This document shows positions 1-6,952 of a DNA stretch of 10,074 nucleotides, piece by piece. Source of the DNA: JBBSDV01 sp038240335. Its GTDB lineage: Bacteria > Chloroflexota > Dehalococcoidia > DSTF01 > JACRBR01. The DNA lies in contig JBBSDV010000125.1 of the NCBI GenBank assembly GCA_038240335.1, positions 1 to 10,074 of the forward strand, read 5' to 3'. The notes below the pieces were generated by a model that saw only the letters and a program-made list of their open reading frames with translations, did not search any database and was not told where the DNA came from. Position numbers and translations under genes: made by a program. Every line of letters begins with the position of its first letter. Position 1 is the stretch's first letter.

Positions 1-353
1 TCCTCGTTCATGATGTCGAGTTTTTCGTCCGTCATGACGTCCGTGAGCATCTGCAGCAGGCGGTCTTGGACCACCTTATTGTTGCCTTCGGCGATTGCTT
101 GCTGGCGGTTCTGCGAGATGAGGATGAAGGTCGAGAGAAAAATCGCCTCGAGGCTAACCGCCATCGTCAGGAAATTGAACGGGAAGTGGTCGTTGCCGAA
201 CCCGTTCGTCGCGATCCAGATGGCGAAGAGCGCGGTATGGATGTACACGAACTTCATGTCGCCGCAGAACGCCGTGATTACATCAGAGACGCGTTCTTGC
301 AGGCTCCGCCGCTCGCCCTGCGCTTCGTGGGTGGTTGTGTTCGCAATCGCCAT
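1..353 (-). CDS. DUF1003-like small membrane protein (3' end cut by window edge)
   Basis: The first 117 codons are present and the reading frame runs off the left edge. The protein starts MAIANTTT and has two hydrophobic segments, at about residues 36-52 (VYIHTALFAIWIATNGF) and 60-80 (NFLTMAVSLEAIFLSTFILIS). The second is followed directly by SQNRQ (80-84) and a charged helix with QDR at 96-98. Two closely spaced membrane helices ending in an S-Q-N-R-Q-type motif are the hallmark of the DUF1003 family, whose biochemical function is unknown. A good ribosome site, GGGAG, lies 7 nt before the ATG. The gene follows the suf operon on the same strand, but the 103-nt gap and its own strong ribosome site suggest a separate unit. 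Family assignment comes from motif memory, not a search. Confidence 0.75.
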   Translation of the reverse strand, partial: MAIANTTTHEAQGERRSLQERVSDVITAFCGDMKFVYIHTALFAIWIATNGFGNDHFPFNFLTMAVSLEAIFLSTFILISQNRQQAIAEGNNKVVQDRLLQMLTDVMTDEKLDIMNE

Positions 354-374
354 GATGTCACTCCCGTCTCTGCA

Positions 375-391
375 TATCGCCGACAGCGATA
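375..391. repeat. 6-bp inverted repeat upstream of the DUF1003-like gene
   Basis: TATCGC (375-380) and GCGATA (386-391) are perfect inverted arms around a 5-nt loop. They lie 22 nt before the start of the DUF1003-like gene, in the 103-nt gap after the sufT-like gene. There is no T-run next to it, so it does not look like an intrinsic terminator. It could be a small operator or chance. Confidence 0.35.
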
Positions 392-456
392 CAATACGGC
401 AGGGCTGCGGGTGTGGCATTGCGGTTGGAGAACGTTAAGCCGGCTACAGCAATGGT

Positions 457-777
457 CTACCAGATACCGAGCTGCATCTTGACGTCGTCGCTGGCCATCG
501 TCTTCGGATCCCATGGCGGCGAGAACGTGAGCTTGCCGTGCACGCTCTTGACGCCCGGCAGGTCCACGATAACGTCCTGGATCTGGCCATCGATGACCGC
601 GCCGAGCGGGCAGCCGGGGCTGGTCAGCGTGTAGTTCACCTCGACGTCGCCCTCGTCCGAGAGCTTGACGCCGTAGACGAGGCCGAGCTCGACGATGCTC
701 ATGTGGATCTCGGGGTCGAAGACGTCCTTCAGACGTTCCCAGATCAGTTCTTCCGACAGCAGGCCCTTGACCGTCAT
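457..777 (-). CDS. sufT: SufT-like MIP18/DUF59 iron-sulfur cluster assembly protein
   Basis: A 106-residue protein made of a single MIP18-type (DUF59) domain. Family marks are DPE at 21-23 (the start of the conserved DPEI motif), TSPGCP at 52-57 with the conserved Cys56, and the PPWD segment at 87-90. This small acidic family includes SufT and the eukaryotic CIA factor MIP18, and it assists maturation or transfer of Fe-S clusters. Single-domain members next to sufU are usual at the end of Gram-positive suf operons (for example Rv1466 in Mycobacterium tuberculosis). The start is well set: AAAGGAA lies 6 nt before the ATG. It is the last gene of the suf run, 33 nt after the VOC gene. PaaD-type phenylacetate proteins are related, but the context makes that role unlikely. 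Confidence 0.9.
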   Translation of the reverse strand: MTVKGLLSEELIWERLKDVFDPEIHMSIVELGLVYGVKLSDEGDVEVNYTLTSPGCPLGAVIDGQIQDVIVDLPGVKSVHGKLTFSPPWDPKTMASDDVKMQLGIW

Positions 778-795
778 GTTCGTTCCTTTCGTGCG

Positions 796-812
796 AACGC
801 CGTAACGGCGTT
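796..812. repeat. 17-bp palindrome between VOC gene and sufT
   Basis: AACGCCGT (796-803) and ACGGCGTT (805-812) are perfect 8-bp inverted arms around a single central A. The element overlaps the last two bases of the VOC stop codon as read on the minus strand, and it ends 19 nt before the sufT start. In RNA it would form a 6-7 bp GC-rich stem with a 3-5 nt loop just before the sufT ribosome site. No U-tract follows. It could tune sufT translation, cause partial pausing, or be a protein-binding site. Confidence 0.55.
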
Positions 813-1287
813 ACGCGCTCTTGCTTCCGTGTGCGGCGACTTCTCGCGCGAGGTTCAGCGGCTGGATAATCGCCCGGTGTTCGTGTTCGCCCCACTGCTC
901 GCGCGGCACCATCCACATCACCTCGAACTCGTTGCCGTCGGGATCGGCGCCGTACAGGGACTTCGTCGCGCCGTGATCGCTCTGGCCGACGAGAGCGCCG
1001 AGCGCCGTCAGCTGCTCCGATGCATCGGCGAGATCCTCGATCGCGGCGACCTCCCACGCGAGATGATAGAGGCCGGTCGCGCCACGCTGCGGCCGGGGCG
1101 CGCTCGGCCCGACGGCCATCAATCCCAAATCATGATGGTTCGTTGAGTTTGCGGCGCGCAGGAACGCCATCTGTCCGCCCTCGCGCGCGATCTCCTCGAA
1201 GCCGAACGCGCGCTTGTAGAACCCGACGGCGACATCGAGGTCGCGCACGTAGAGCACGGCGTGGTTCAATCGCCTCACAGGGATCAT
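811..1287 (-). CDS. VOC superfamily (glyoxalase/extradiol dioxygenase-fold) metalloprotein
   Basis: A 158-residue protein of two paired beta-alpha-beta-beta-beta modules (about 6-60 and 72-126), the vicinal oxygen chelate fold. Likely metal ligands are His9 (LNHAVLYV), His75 (YHLAWEV) and Glu122 (NEFEVMW), the usual His-His-Glu pattern. The C-terminal YGADPDGNEFEVMW segment is typical of catechol-2,3-dioxygenase-like or glyoxalase-like members. The substrate cannot be told. I chose the ATG at 1287 because AGAAGGTG lies just upstream and homology begins at once. The frame stays open to 1371, but that 28-residue extension is low in family character and would overlap sufU. The gene sits inside the suf operon between sufU and sufT, 52 nt after sufU. 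Its link to cluster assembly is unknown; a detoxification or oxidative-stress role is possible. Confidence 0.85.
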   Translation of the reverse strand: MIPVRRLNHAVLYVRDLDVAVGFYKRAFGFEEIAREGGQMAFLRAANSTNHHDLGLMAVGPSAPRPQRGATGLYHLAWEVAAIEDLADASEQLTALGALVGQSDHGATKSLYGADPDGNEFEVMWMVPREQWGEHEHRAIIQPLNLAREVAAHGSKSA

Positions 1288-1339
1288 CGCTGCACCTTCT
1301 GCTTCATGGATCGTGGCGTTTCGTGTCGCATAACCATCT

Positions 1340-1810
1340 CTACAGTTCCTCGCGGCGGACGACACCGTCACCCTTCTCGTGCTGCTCGATACCGTCGGCG
1401 AGCGTGTGCCACGCGAGCGTCGCGCACTTCACGCGGACGGCGAACTTCGCGACGCCCTGGAGTGCCTCGAGATCGCCGAGATCGGCGGGCACTTCGCCGT
1501 CCGGATGCGTGAGCATGGCGGTGAATTCGTCGCTGAGGTGACGGATCTCGTCGACGCTCTTGCCCTCGACGAGTTCCGACATCATCGATCCGGAGGACTG
1601 GCTGATCGAGCAGCCACTGCCGATGACGCCGATGCCGGTGAGCCGATCGCCGTCGAACGTCAGCTGCATCTCGACCTCATCGCCGCAGACGGGGTTGTAG
1701 CCCTCGGCGACGACGTCCGGCTGGTCGAGCTTGTGCCGGTGCCGCGGGTTCTTGTAGTGATCGAGAATGAGCTCACGGTAGAGCTCATCCAGCTGCAACT
1801 CTGGCGCCAT
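1340..1810 (-). CDS. sufU: SufU zinc-dependent sulfurtransferase / IscU-like assembly protein
   Basis: A 156-residue IscU-fold protein. The four zinc-site residues are present: Cys42 and Asp44 (NPVCGDEV), Cys67 (GSGCSISQSS) and Cys129 (VKCATLAW). They lie one residue off the positions I recall for Bacillus subtilis SufU (41, 43, 66, 128). The segment between Cys67 and Cys129 carries the SufU-specific insertion, about 20 residues longer than in IscU, and the IscU LPPVK motif is absent. SufU docks on SufS, and its zinc-bound cysteine takes over the persulfide sulfur. The start overlaps the sufS end by 26 nt; a weak AGGA lies about 9 nt before the ATG, so translation is probably coupled to sufS. 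Confidence 0.95.
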   Translation of the reverse strand: MAPELQLDELYRELILDHYKNPRHRHKLDQPDVVAEGYNPVCGDEVEMQLTFDGDRLTGIGVIGSGCSISQSSGSMMSELVEGKSVDEIRHLSDEFTAMLTHPDGEVPADLGDLEALQGVAKFAVRVKCATLAWHTLADGIEQHEKGDGVVRREEL

Positions 1811-3038
1811 TGCCGAAAATCCTGTCTGTCGCCGCGAGGCCGTCGATCAGCGCGTCGACCTCATCCTTCCGATTATAGAGATAGAAGCTGGCGCGCGCCG
1901 TCGCCACGCAGCCCAGGCGGCGCATCAGCGGTTGCGCGCAATGGTGGCCGGCGCGAATAGCGATGCCCTGCTGGTCGAGCACCTGGCTCAGGTCGTGCGG
2001 GTGGACGTCGCCGTAGTTGAACGTCACCGCGCCGCCTTTGTCCGCGGCGTCTCTCGGACCGTAGATCGTCACACCCTCGACGGCGCTCAAGGCATCGATG
2101 GCGTATTGCGTGATGTCGATCTCGTGTTCGCGCACGGCATCCATGCCGAGACCTTCGAGGTAATCAATCGCCGCTCCGAAGGCGATGACATCGGCGATAT
2201 TCGGCGTGCCGGCCTCGAACTTGTTCGGTAGCGCGGCGTAAGTCGACGTCTCGTACGTCACCTTCATAATCATCTCGCCGCCACCGAGGAACGGGTCCAT
2301 CGCGTTCAGTGCGTCACGCTTTCCGTAGAGGACGCCGACCCCGGTCGGGCCGAGCATCTTGTGCGCCGAGAAGGCGAGGAAGTCGCAATCGAGATCCTGC
2401 ACGTCGACCGCCATGTGCGGCACGCTCTGCGCCCCATCGACCAGCACCATAGCGCCGAAGCTGTGCGCGAGCGCCGCGATCTCCTTGACCGGATTGATCG
2501 TCCCGAGGACGTTGGACATCTGCGAGATGGCGACGATTTTCGTCTTCGGTCCGATCTTCGCGACGACGTCGTCCCAGATCAGTCTGCCCTCGTCGTCGAT
2601 CTCGATGTAGCGGATCTTCGCGCCGGTGGCGAGCGCGATCAGCTGCCAGGGGATGATGTTGCTGTGGTGCTCCATCGCCGTGAAGACGATCTCGTCGCCG
2701 GGCTTGAGGAACTTTCGCCCCCACGCGTTCGCGACGAGGTTGATCGACTCCGTCGTGTTGCGGGTGAAGATGATCTCTTCGTCGGGGTGCGCAGCATTGA
2801 TGAAGCGGCCGGTCTTGAGCCGCGCACCCTCGTACGCCGCCGTCGCCTCTTCCGCGAGCGTGTGTAGCCCACGATGGATGTTCGCGTTGTAGTACTCGTA
2901 GTAGTGCACAAGCGCGTCGATGACGGAGCGCGGCTTCTGCGTCGTCGCCGCGTTGTCGAGGTAGACGAGCGGAAGGCCATGCACCTCGCGCTCGAGGATG
3001 GGGAAGTCGCGCCGGATCTGTTCGATATCGTACGTCAT
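1785..3038 (-). CDS. sufS: SufS group II cysteine desulfurase (PLP-dependent)
   Basis: A 417-residue fold-type I aminotransferase-like enzyme that removes sulfur from L-cysteine, giving alanine and an enzyme-bound persulfide. Visible landmarks are LDNAATTQKP near the N-terminus (28-36), His125 in EHHSN (123-127), Asp201 and Gln204 in VDGAQSVPH, the PLP lysine Lys227 in FSAHKMLGPTG, and the catalytic cysteine Cys367 in RAGHHCAQPLM. The short loop around Cys367 and the overall length fit group II (SufS) rather than group I (IscS/NifS). The start follows the dinB stop by only 9 nt and has a poor ribosome site (GGAG about 20 nt upstream), so coupling to dinB translation is likely. Its last 26 nt overlap sufU. 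Confidence 0.97.
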   Translation of the reverse strand: MTYDIEQIRRDFPILEREVHGLPLVYLDNAATTQKPRSVIDALVHYYEYYNANIHRGLHTLAEEATAAYEGARLKTGRFINAAHPDEEIIFTRNTTESINLVANAWGRKFLKPGDEIVFTAMEHHSNIIPWQLIALATGAKIRYIEIDDEGRLIWDDVVAKIGPKTKIVAISQMSNVLGTINPVKEIAALAHSFGAMVLVDGAQSVPHMAVDVQDLDCDFLAFSAHKMLGPTGVGVLYGKRDALNAMDPFLGGGEMIMKVTYETSTYAALPNKFEAGTPNIADVIAFGAAIDYLEGLGMDAVREHEIDITQYAIDALSAVEGVTIYGPRDAADKGGAVTFNYGDVHPHDLSQVLDQQGIAIRAGHHCAQPLMRRLGCVATARASFYLYNRKDEVDALIDGLAATDRIFGNGARVAAG

Positions 3039-3047
3039 GTCTTGTTT

Positions 3048-3536
3048 CTACCCGCTCCGGCCAAGCGCCTTGTGTATCTGCCCGAGGTGATATTGGTGAT
3101 GCTGCGAGTAGCCCTCGATCAGCCCTCCGAGCGGAAACGGGAATCCCTCCGGTTGTCGTATTTCGTCGGCGTCCGTGAGTTGGGCGAATACCTCGCTGAG
3201 CTGATTTCCGTTTTCGTCCAGCTCGCGCGCCGTTTCCGCGATCGGCCGGCCGCGACGCTCCTCCAGATGCTGCTCGTTGCGCGCATCCGTGTCCGCGAAT
3301 ACGCTCGTGTCCGGATGCTCACCGTCCAGGATGGCCCTAAGCAGCGGGATGAAGTCAGAGTCGGCCGAGACCATGTGCGTCAGTTCGTCGCGCACACACC
3401 AACCGGAGTCGCCGGTGTGCTCCTGTAGTTCGTGCTCATTCAGCGATCGCGCAAGAAGGGCGGCTTCGGTGCGGCTCTCCCGATCGCGCGTAACGAACGG
3501 CCGGATCCATGCGGGGAATCGTTCTGTCGCCATCAC
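3048..3536 (-). CDS. DinB-family (four-helix bundle) putative metalloenzyme
   Basis: A 162-residue, mostly helical protein. His54 in DELTHMVSADSDF and the C-terminal HHQYHLGQI segment (His146, His150) match the three-histidine metal site of the DinB/YfiT fold, which contains thiol S-transferases such as bacillithiol transferase BstA and mycothiol-dependent enzymes. Many members have no known reaction, and none can be assigned here. The first codon is GTG at 3536, sharing one base with the Rieske stop (TAGTG); an ATG follows at 3533 and is equally plausible. AAGGT lies about 11 nt upstream. It sits inside the suf operon, 9 nt before sufS. A link to low-molecular-weight thiol chemistry is inference only. 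Confidence 0.8.
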   Translation of the reverse strand: MMATERFPAWIRPFVTRDRESRTEAALLARSLNEHELQEHTGDSGWCVRDELTHMVSADSDFIPLLRAILDGEHPDTSVFADTDARNEQHLEERRGRPIAETARELDENGNQLSEVFAQLTDADEIRQPEGFPFPLGGLIEGYSQHHQYHLGQIHKALGRSG

Positions 3537-3853
3537 TAACTGACATCTACCTTCACGTCATCGCCGTCGATTTCGACGGGGTACGTGCGCACGGGGCGCA
3601 CGGCCGGCAGGACAACGGCGCGGCCGGTCGTGACGTCGAACTTTGCACCGTGGCGCGGGCATTCGACGAGGTTGTCCTCAAGCTCGCCCTGATCGAGCGG
3701 GCCGCCATCGTGCGTGCAGACGTCGTCGATGGCGTAGAAGCGGCCGTTGACGTTGCAGAGCGCGATCCGCTTATCGCCGACTTCGTGGACGCTGATCGTG
3801 CCCGGCGGCGTCTCGCTCACCTTCGCGACGGTCGTGGCGTTTGCGTTGGTCAT
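3536..3853 (-). CDS. Rieske [2Fe-2S] ferredoxin-like protein
   Basis: A 105-residue small Rieske protein. The cluster ligands are Cys46-x-His48 (CTHDGG) and Cys65-x2-His68 (CPRHGA), binding a [2Fe-2S] cluster through two Cys and two His. It has no signal peptide or transmembrane segment, so it is a soluble ferredoxin like the subunits of aromatic-ring dioxygenases rather than a cytochrome bc subunit. The start at 3853 is set by GGAGGA 6 nt upstream; the frame stays open 16 codons further but that part is Arg/Gly/Cys-rich and not Rieske-like. Small Rieske ferredoxins also occur in suf operons of Streptomyces and relatives, as I recall. Its job may be electron supply for assembly or repair, or it may simply be a client. 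It follows sufD by 73 nt and overlaps dinB by one base. Confidence 0.93.
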   Translation of the reverse strand: MTNANATTVAKVSETPPGTISVHEVGDKRIALCNVNGRFYAIDDVCTHDGGPLDQGELEDNLVECPRHGAKFDVTTGRAVVLPAVRPVRTYPVEIDGDDVKVDVS

Positions 3854-3926
3854 TCGTTTCCTCCGGCAGCAGCCTGGCTCACCACCTGGCCCTCTCGACA
3901 CAGCGCGGTCGCGTCGTTCGAGCTCG

Positions 3927-5300
3927 CTATGCGCTCAACACTTCCTCAAGGGAGAGCGTGGCCGCCGTGCCGCCGGCCTTTCGGACGACGGCGTGCATGA
4001 TCCGGTCGCGCAGTTGCTGGCTTGGGATGCGGTTGACGACATCAGCGAAGAAGCCCTCGACGAGCATCTGCTCCGCCACTTTGCGCGGGATCGCGCGCGA
4101 TTCGAGATAGAACAGCTCGTTCTCGTCGACCGGGCCGGCGGTCGCGCCGTGGCTGCACTTCGCGACATCGTAGGCCTCAATCTCGAGGATCGGGATCGGC
4201 GCGGCCTTTGCGTGTTCGCTAAGGAGCAGGTTGCGCGACGTCTGGTTCGCCTCGCTGGCGCTAGCCGTCGGGTTGATCCGCGTGATGCCGTACCAGACGA
4301 GGGATGCGCTGTCGGTCAGCGCCGACTTGAACTGCAAGTCGCTGATCGTGTGCGTGCCGACGTGGTTCTGCAGCGTGTTGTAGTCAAAGTGCTGGTCGGC
4401 ATTGCCGAACGTGACGCCGAGCAGCTTGACGTTGCCCCCGCTCTCCGGCATTTCGGTGTCGATGCGCATCTTCGTCACTTTGGCGCCGAAGCCGGCGGCC
4501 ATCGCGAGGAAGTGCGCATCGCGGCCGACGATCGAGCGGACGGTGTTGAAGTTGTAGACGTTGCTACCCCAGCGGTTCACAGAGTAGTACTCGACGTGGG
4601 CACCTTCGCCGGCATACACCTCGACGGCGCCGCTGACGAAGCCCTGACCGGCGCCGTCGGGCGACGTCACCTCATCGATAAACGTCACTTTACTCTGGCG
4701 CTCGGTGACGATGATCGTATGGGGCAGCACCGCCAGCCCGTCGCTCGAAACGCCGAGCGAGTAGTGAACCGGCAAGTCGACCTCGACGCCGACGGGCACA
4801 TACAGGAAACAGCCGCCGCTCCACAGCGCGGCATTAAGGGCGACGAACTTCCATTCGTCCGCCTTCACCGCGACCGAGAGGTATTTCTGTACAAGCTCGG
4901 GATGTTCTCGCGCGGCAGTGTGGAGGTCGGTGAGGATGACGCCCTTCGCCTTAAGTTCGTCTGTCAGCGTGGCCGAGACGACATCGGAGTCGTGCTGAAA
5001 CACCCGACCGGAGACGGCCGAGGCATCCCAGGCGCTCCGCAGCGACTCGGGCAATTCCGCCGCCGATGCGACGGGCGCCGACGCACTGAGCGCGCGCTGT
5101 GGCTCGAACGCCATCGCCCGCACGTCCGTCCGTCGCCACTCCTCGTCGCCGGGATCCGGCAACGCGAGCGACTCGTACATCTGCCACGCGGCATCGCGCC
5201 GCTCGCGCAGCCATGCCGGCTCGTCGCGCCGCGACGAGATCGCCTCGATGTCTGCGTGTGTCAGTCCGGGGATGCCGGTGTCGGTCAGTTGTTGTGTCAT
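3927..5300 (-). CDS. sufD: SufD, Fe-S scaffold complex subunit
   Basis: A 457-residue SufB/SufD-family protein that pairs with SufB and two SufC subunits to form the SufBC2D scaffold. The N-terminal helical part (1-150) includes the EEWRRTDVRAM segment (53-63) usual in SufD. It is followed by the right-handed beta-helix core (LNAALWSGGCFLYVPVGVEVDLPV at 155-178). The C-terminal helical domain holds KCSHGATAGPVDENELFYLESR, with Cys382 and His384; these match the residues at the E. coli SufB-SufD interface (Cys358/His360 in E. coli SufD, as I recall). It differs from the adjacent SufB, which has RCDALL in place of KCSHGAT. The start at 5300 has only a weak AGG about 8 nt upstream. Confidence 0.96.
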   Translation of the reverse strand: MTQQLTDTGIPGLTHADIEAISSRRDEPAWLRERRDAAWQMYESLALPDPGDEEWRRTDVRAMAFEPQRALSASAPVASAAELPESLRSAWDASAVSGRVFQHDSDVVSATLTDELKAKGVILTDLHTAAREHPELVQKYLSVAVKADEWKFVALNAALWSGGCFLYVPVGVEVDLPVHYSLGVSSDGLAVLPHTIIVTERQSKVTFIDEVTSPDGAGQGFVSGAVEVYAGEGAHVEYYSVNRWGSNVYNFNTVRSIVGRDAHFLAMAAGFGAKVTKMRIDTEMPESGGNVKLLGVTFGNADQHFDYNTLQNHVGTHTISDLQFKSALTDSASLVWYGITRINPTASASEANQTSRNLLLSEHAKAAPIPILEIEAYDVAKCSHGATAGPVDENELFYLESRAIPRKVAEQMLVEGFFADVVNRIPSQQLRDRIMHAVVRKAGGTAATLSLEEVLSA

Positions 5301-5312
5301 GTGTCTGCCTGT

Positions 5313-5417
5313 CTAGCGCGTTGCGGGCGGCGCAATGCCTTCGGTCGAGGACGGCGCCTGCTTCTGAGCGTGGATCACGTCGTCGATCGTGCGCGCCAAT
5401 TCTTCGCTACTCCACAT
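5313..5417 (-). CDS. possible small ORF or gene remnant between sufB and sufD (34 aa)
   Basis: The 220-nt gap between sufB and sufD contains a frame ending in TAG at 5313-5315. From about 5468 downward its codons have clearly GC-rich third positions, like real genes here, and it reads EIPRRIANGHARDEHFAM followed by a charged helix-like stretch (MWSSEELARTIDDVIHAQK). The only in-frame ATG is at 5417, giving 34 residues; a GAG about 9-11 nt upstream is a weak ribosome site. The open frame continues upstream to a TGA just after the sufB stop without a standard start codon. It may be a short real gene with an unusual start, the tail of a decayed gene, or chance. I do not recognise the protein. 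Confidence 0.25.
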   Translation of the reverse strand: MWSSEELARTIDDVIHAQKQAPSSTEGIAPPATR

Positions 5418-5520
5418 CGCGAAGTGCTCGTCACGCGCATGGCCGTTCGCGATGCGGCGCGGGATCTCGCTTGGCTGCCACTCTGGTACAGGGGCTGGCG
5501 CGCGCCGTCGCCCTCACCGT

Positions 5521-6951
5521 TTAGCCAACCGCGCCTTCCATTTGCAGTTCGATCAGGCGGTTGAGCTCAACGGCGTATTCCATCGGCAGTTCCTTGACGA
5601 TCGGCTCTACGAAGCCGTTGACGATCATCTTCGTCGCATCGACCTCGCTCAGGCCGCGGCTCTGCAGGTAGAACAACTGATCCTCGCCGACCTTCGAGAC
5701 CGAGGCCTCGTGGCCGATGTTGACCTGCTCCTCCTCGATGTCCATCAGCGGGTAGGTGTCCGAGCGCGACTCCGGGTCGAGCAGCAGCGCGTCACAGCGC
5801 ACGGTCGCCTTCGATCGGACGGCGCCGGGGTAGACCTTCAGCGCACCACGGTAGCTCGTCCGGCCGCTGCCCTTCGCCACCGACTTCGAGATGATCGTCG
5901 ATGTGGTGTCGGGTGCCGCGTGAACGATCTTGGCGCCGGCGTCCTGGTGCTGGCCGCTCGAAGCCATGGCCAGCGAGAGGATCTCGCCATGGGCGTGTGG
6001 CTCCATCAGGTACACGCTGGGGTACTTCATCGTTAGTTTCGAGCCGAGGTTGCCGTCGACCCACTCCATCACGGCGCCCTCGTACGCCGCGGCGCGCTTC
6101 GTGACGAGGTTGTAGACGTTCGTCGACCAGTTCTGGATCGTCGTGTAGCGGACGCGGGCGTTCTTCTTAACGATGATCTCGACGACGGCGCTGTGTAGCG
6201 CGTCGGTGGAGTACGTCGGCGCCGTGCAGCCCTCGACGTAGTGCACGTAGCTGCCTTCCTCGGCGATGATTAGCGTGCGCTCGAACTGGCCCATGTTTTC
6301 CTTGTTGATGCGGAAGTAGGCCTGGAGCGGGATGTCGACCTTGACGCCCGCCGGCACGTACACAAAGCTGCCGCCCGACCAGACGGCGCTGTTGAGCGCG
6401 GCGAACTTGTTGTCGGCCGGCGGGATGATCGTGCCGAAGTACTGCTTCACCATGTCGGGGTAATCGCGGACGGCCGAGTCCATATCGGTGAAGATCACAC
6501 CGAGCTTTTCGAGGTCCTCGCGGATGCTGTGATAGACGACCTCGGAGTCGTACTGGGCGCCGACGCCGGCGATCAGTGACTTCTTCTCCGCCTCGGGGAT
6601 GCCGAGCTTGTCGAAGGTGTCCTTGATGTATTCCGGGACGTCCGCCCAGTCCTGCTCCGGCCGGTCAGAGGCGCGGGCGTAGTAGTAGATGTCGTTGAAG
6701 TCGAGGTCGTAGTTCTGGATGCTTCCGCCCCAGAATCCCGTCGGCATCGGCTTCTGGAGGAAGTGCTGGTACGAGCGCAGGCGGAAGTTCCGCATCCACT
6801 CGTCCTCCTTCTTCGCCGCCGATATCTCGCGCACGACGGCTTCGCTGAGGCCCTTTTCGGTGCGATATGTGTAGGTGGCGTTGTCGTTGTCGTTGAAGCC
6901 GAACTTGTAGCCGTCCTGCGCCGCGATCTCGGGTGTAATCTTCGCAACCAT
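5521..6951 (-). CDS. sufB: SufB, Fe-S scaffold core subunit
   Basis: A 476-residue SufB, close to the usual length (about 465-495). It is the scaffold protein on which the new cluster is built, in complex with SufC and SufD. Visible parts are an N-terminal region with KEDEWMRNFRLRSYQHF (48-64), the beta-helix (SAVWSGGSFVYVPAGVKVDIPLQ at 188-210), and the C-terminal active region with Cys386 (VRCDALLLDPES) and His414-Glu415 (IGHEASVSKVGEDQLFY). These correspond to E. coli Cys405, His433 and Glu434, which are needed for cluster assembly. The ending KELPMEYAVELNRLIELQMEGAVG is very like Bacillus SufB. The start at 6951 is set by AGAAGG about 6-7 nt upstream; it lies one base after the sufC stop, so translation is coupled. 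The frame stays open upstream to 7092, but that part is the sufC shadow. Confidence 0.98.
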   Translation of the reverse strand: MVAKITPEIAAQDGYKFGFNDNDNATYTYRTEKGLSEAVVREISAAKKEDEWMRNFRLRSYQHFLQKPMPTGFWGGSIQNYDLDFNDIYYYARASDRPEQDWADVPEYIKDTFDKLGIPEAEKKSLIAGVGAQYDSEVVYHSIREDLEKLGVIFTDMDSAVRDYPDMVKQYFGTIIPPADNKFAALNSAVWSGGSFVYVPAGVKVDIPLQAYFRINKENMGQFERTLIIAEEGSYVHYVEGCTAPTYSTDALHSAVVEIIVKKNARVRYTTIQNWSTNVYNLVTKRAAAYEGAVMEWVDGNLGSKLTMKYPSVYLMEPHAHGEILSLAMASSGQHQDAGAKIVHAAPDTTSTIISKSVAKGSGRTSYRGALKVYPGAVRSKATVRCDALLLDPESRSDTYPLMDIEEEQVNIGHEASVSKVGEDQLFYLQSRGLSEVDATKMIVNGFVEPIVKELPMEYAVELNRLIELQMEGAVG

Positions 6952-6952
6952 A

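Noticed and set aside
1288..1371. 28-residue N-terminal extension of the VOC protein
   Set aside because: It overlaps sufU, is not VOC-like, and the ATG at 1287 has AGAAGGTG just upstream.
3747..5564. Open frame of 605 codons on the plus strand opposite the Rieske and sufD genes
   Set aside because: It is antisense to genes with clear family motifs, has Arg/Asp/Val-rich low-information sequence, and shows no recognisable domain. Long antisense frames are expected opposite GC-rich genes.
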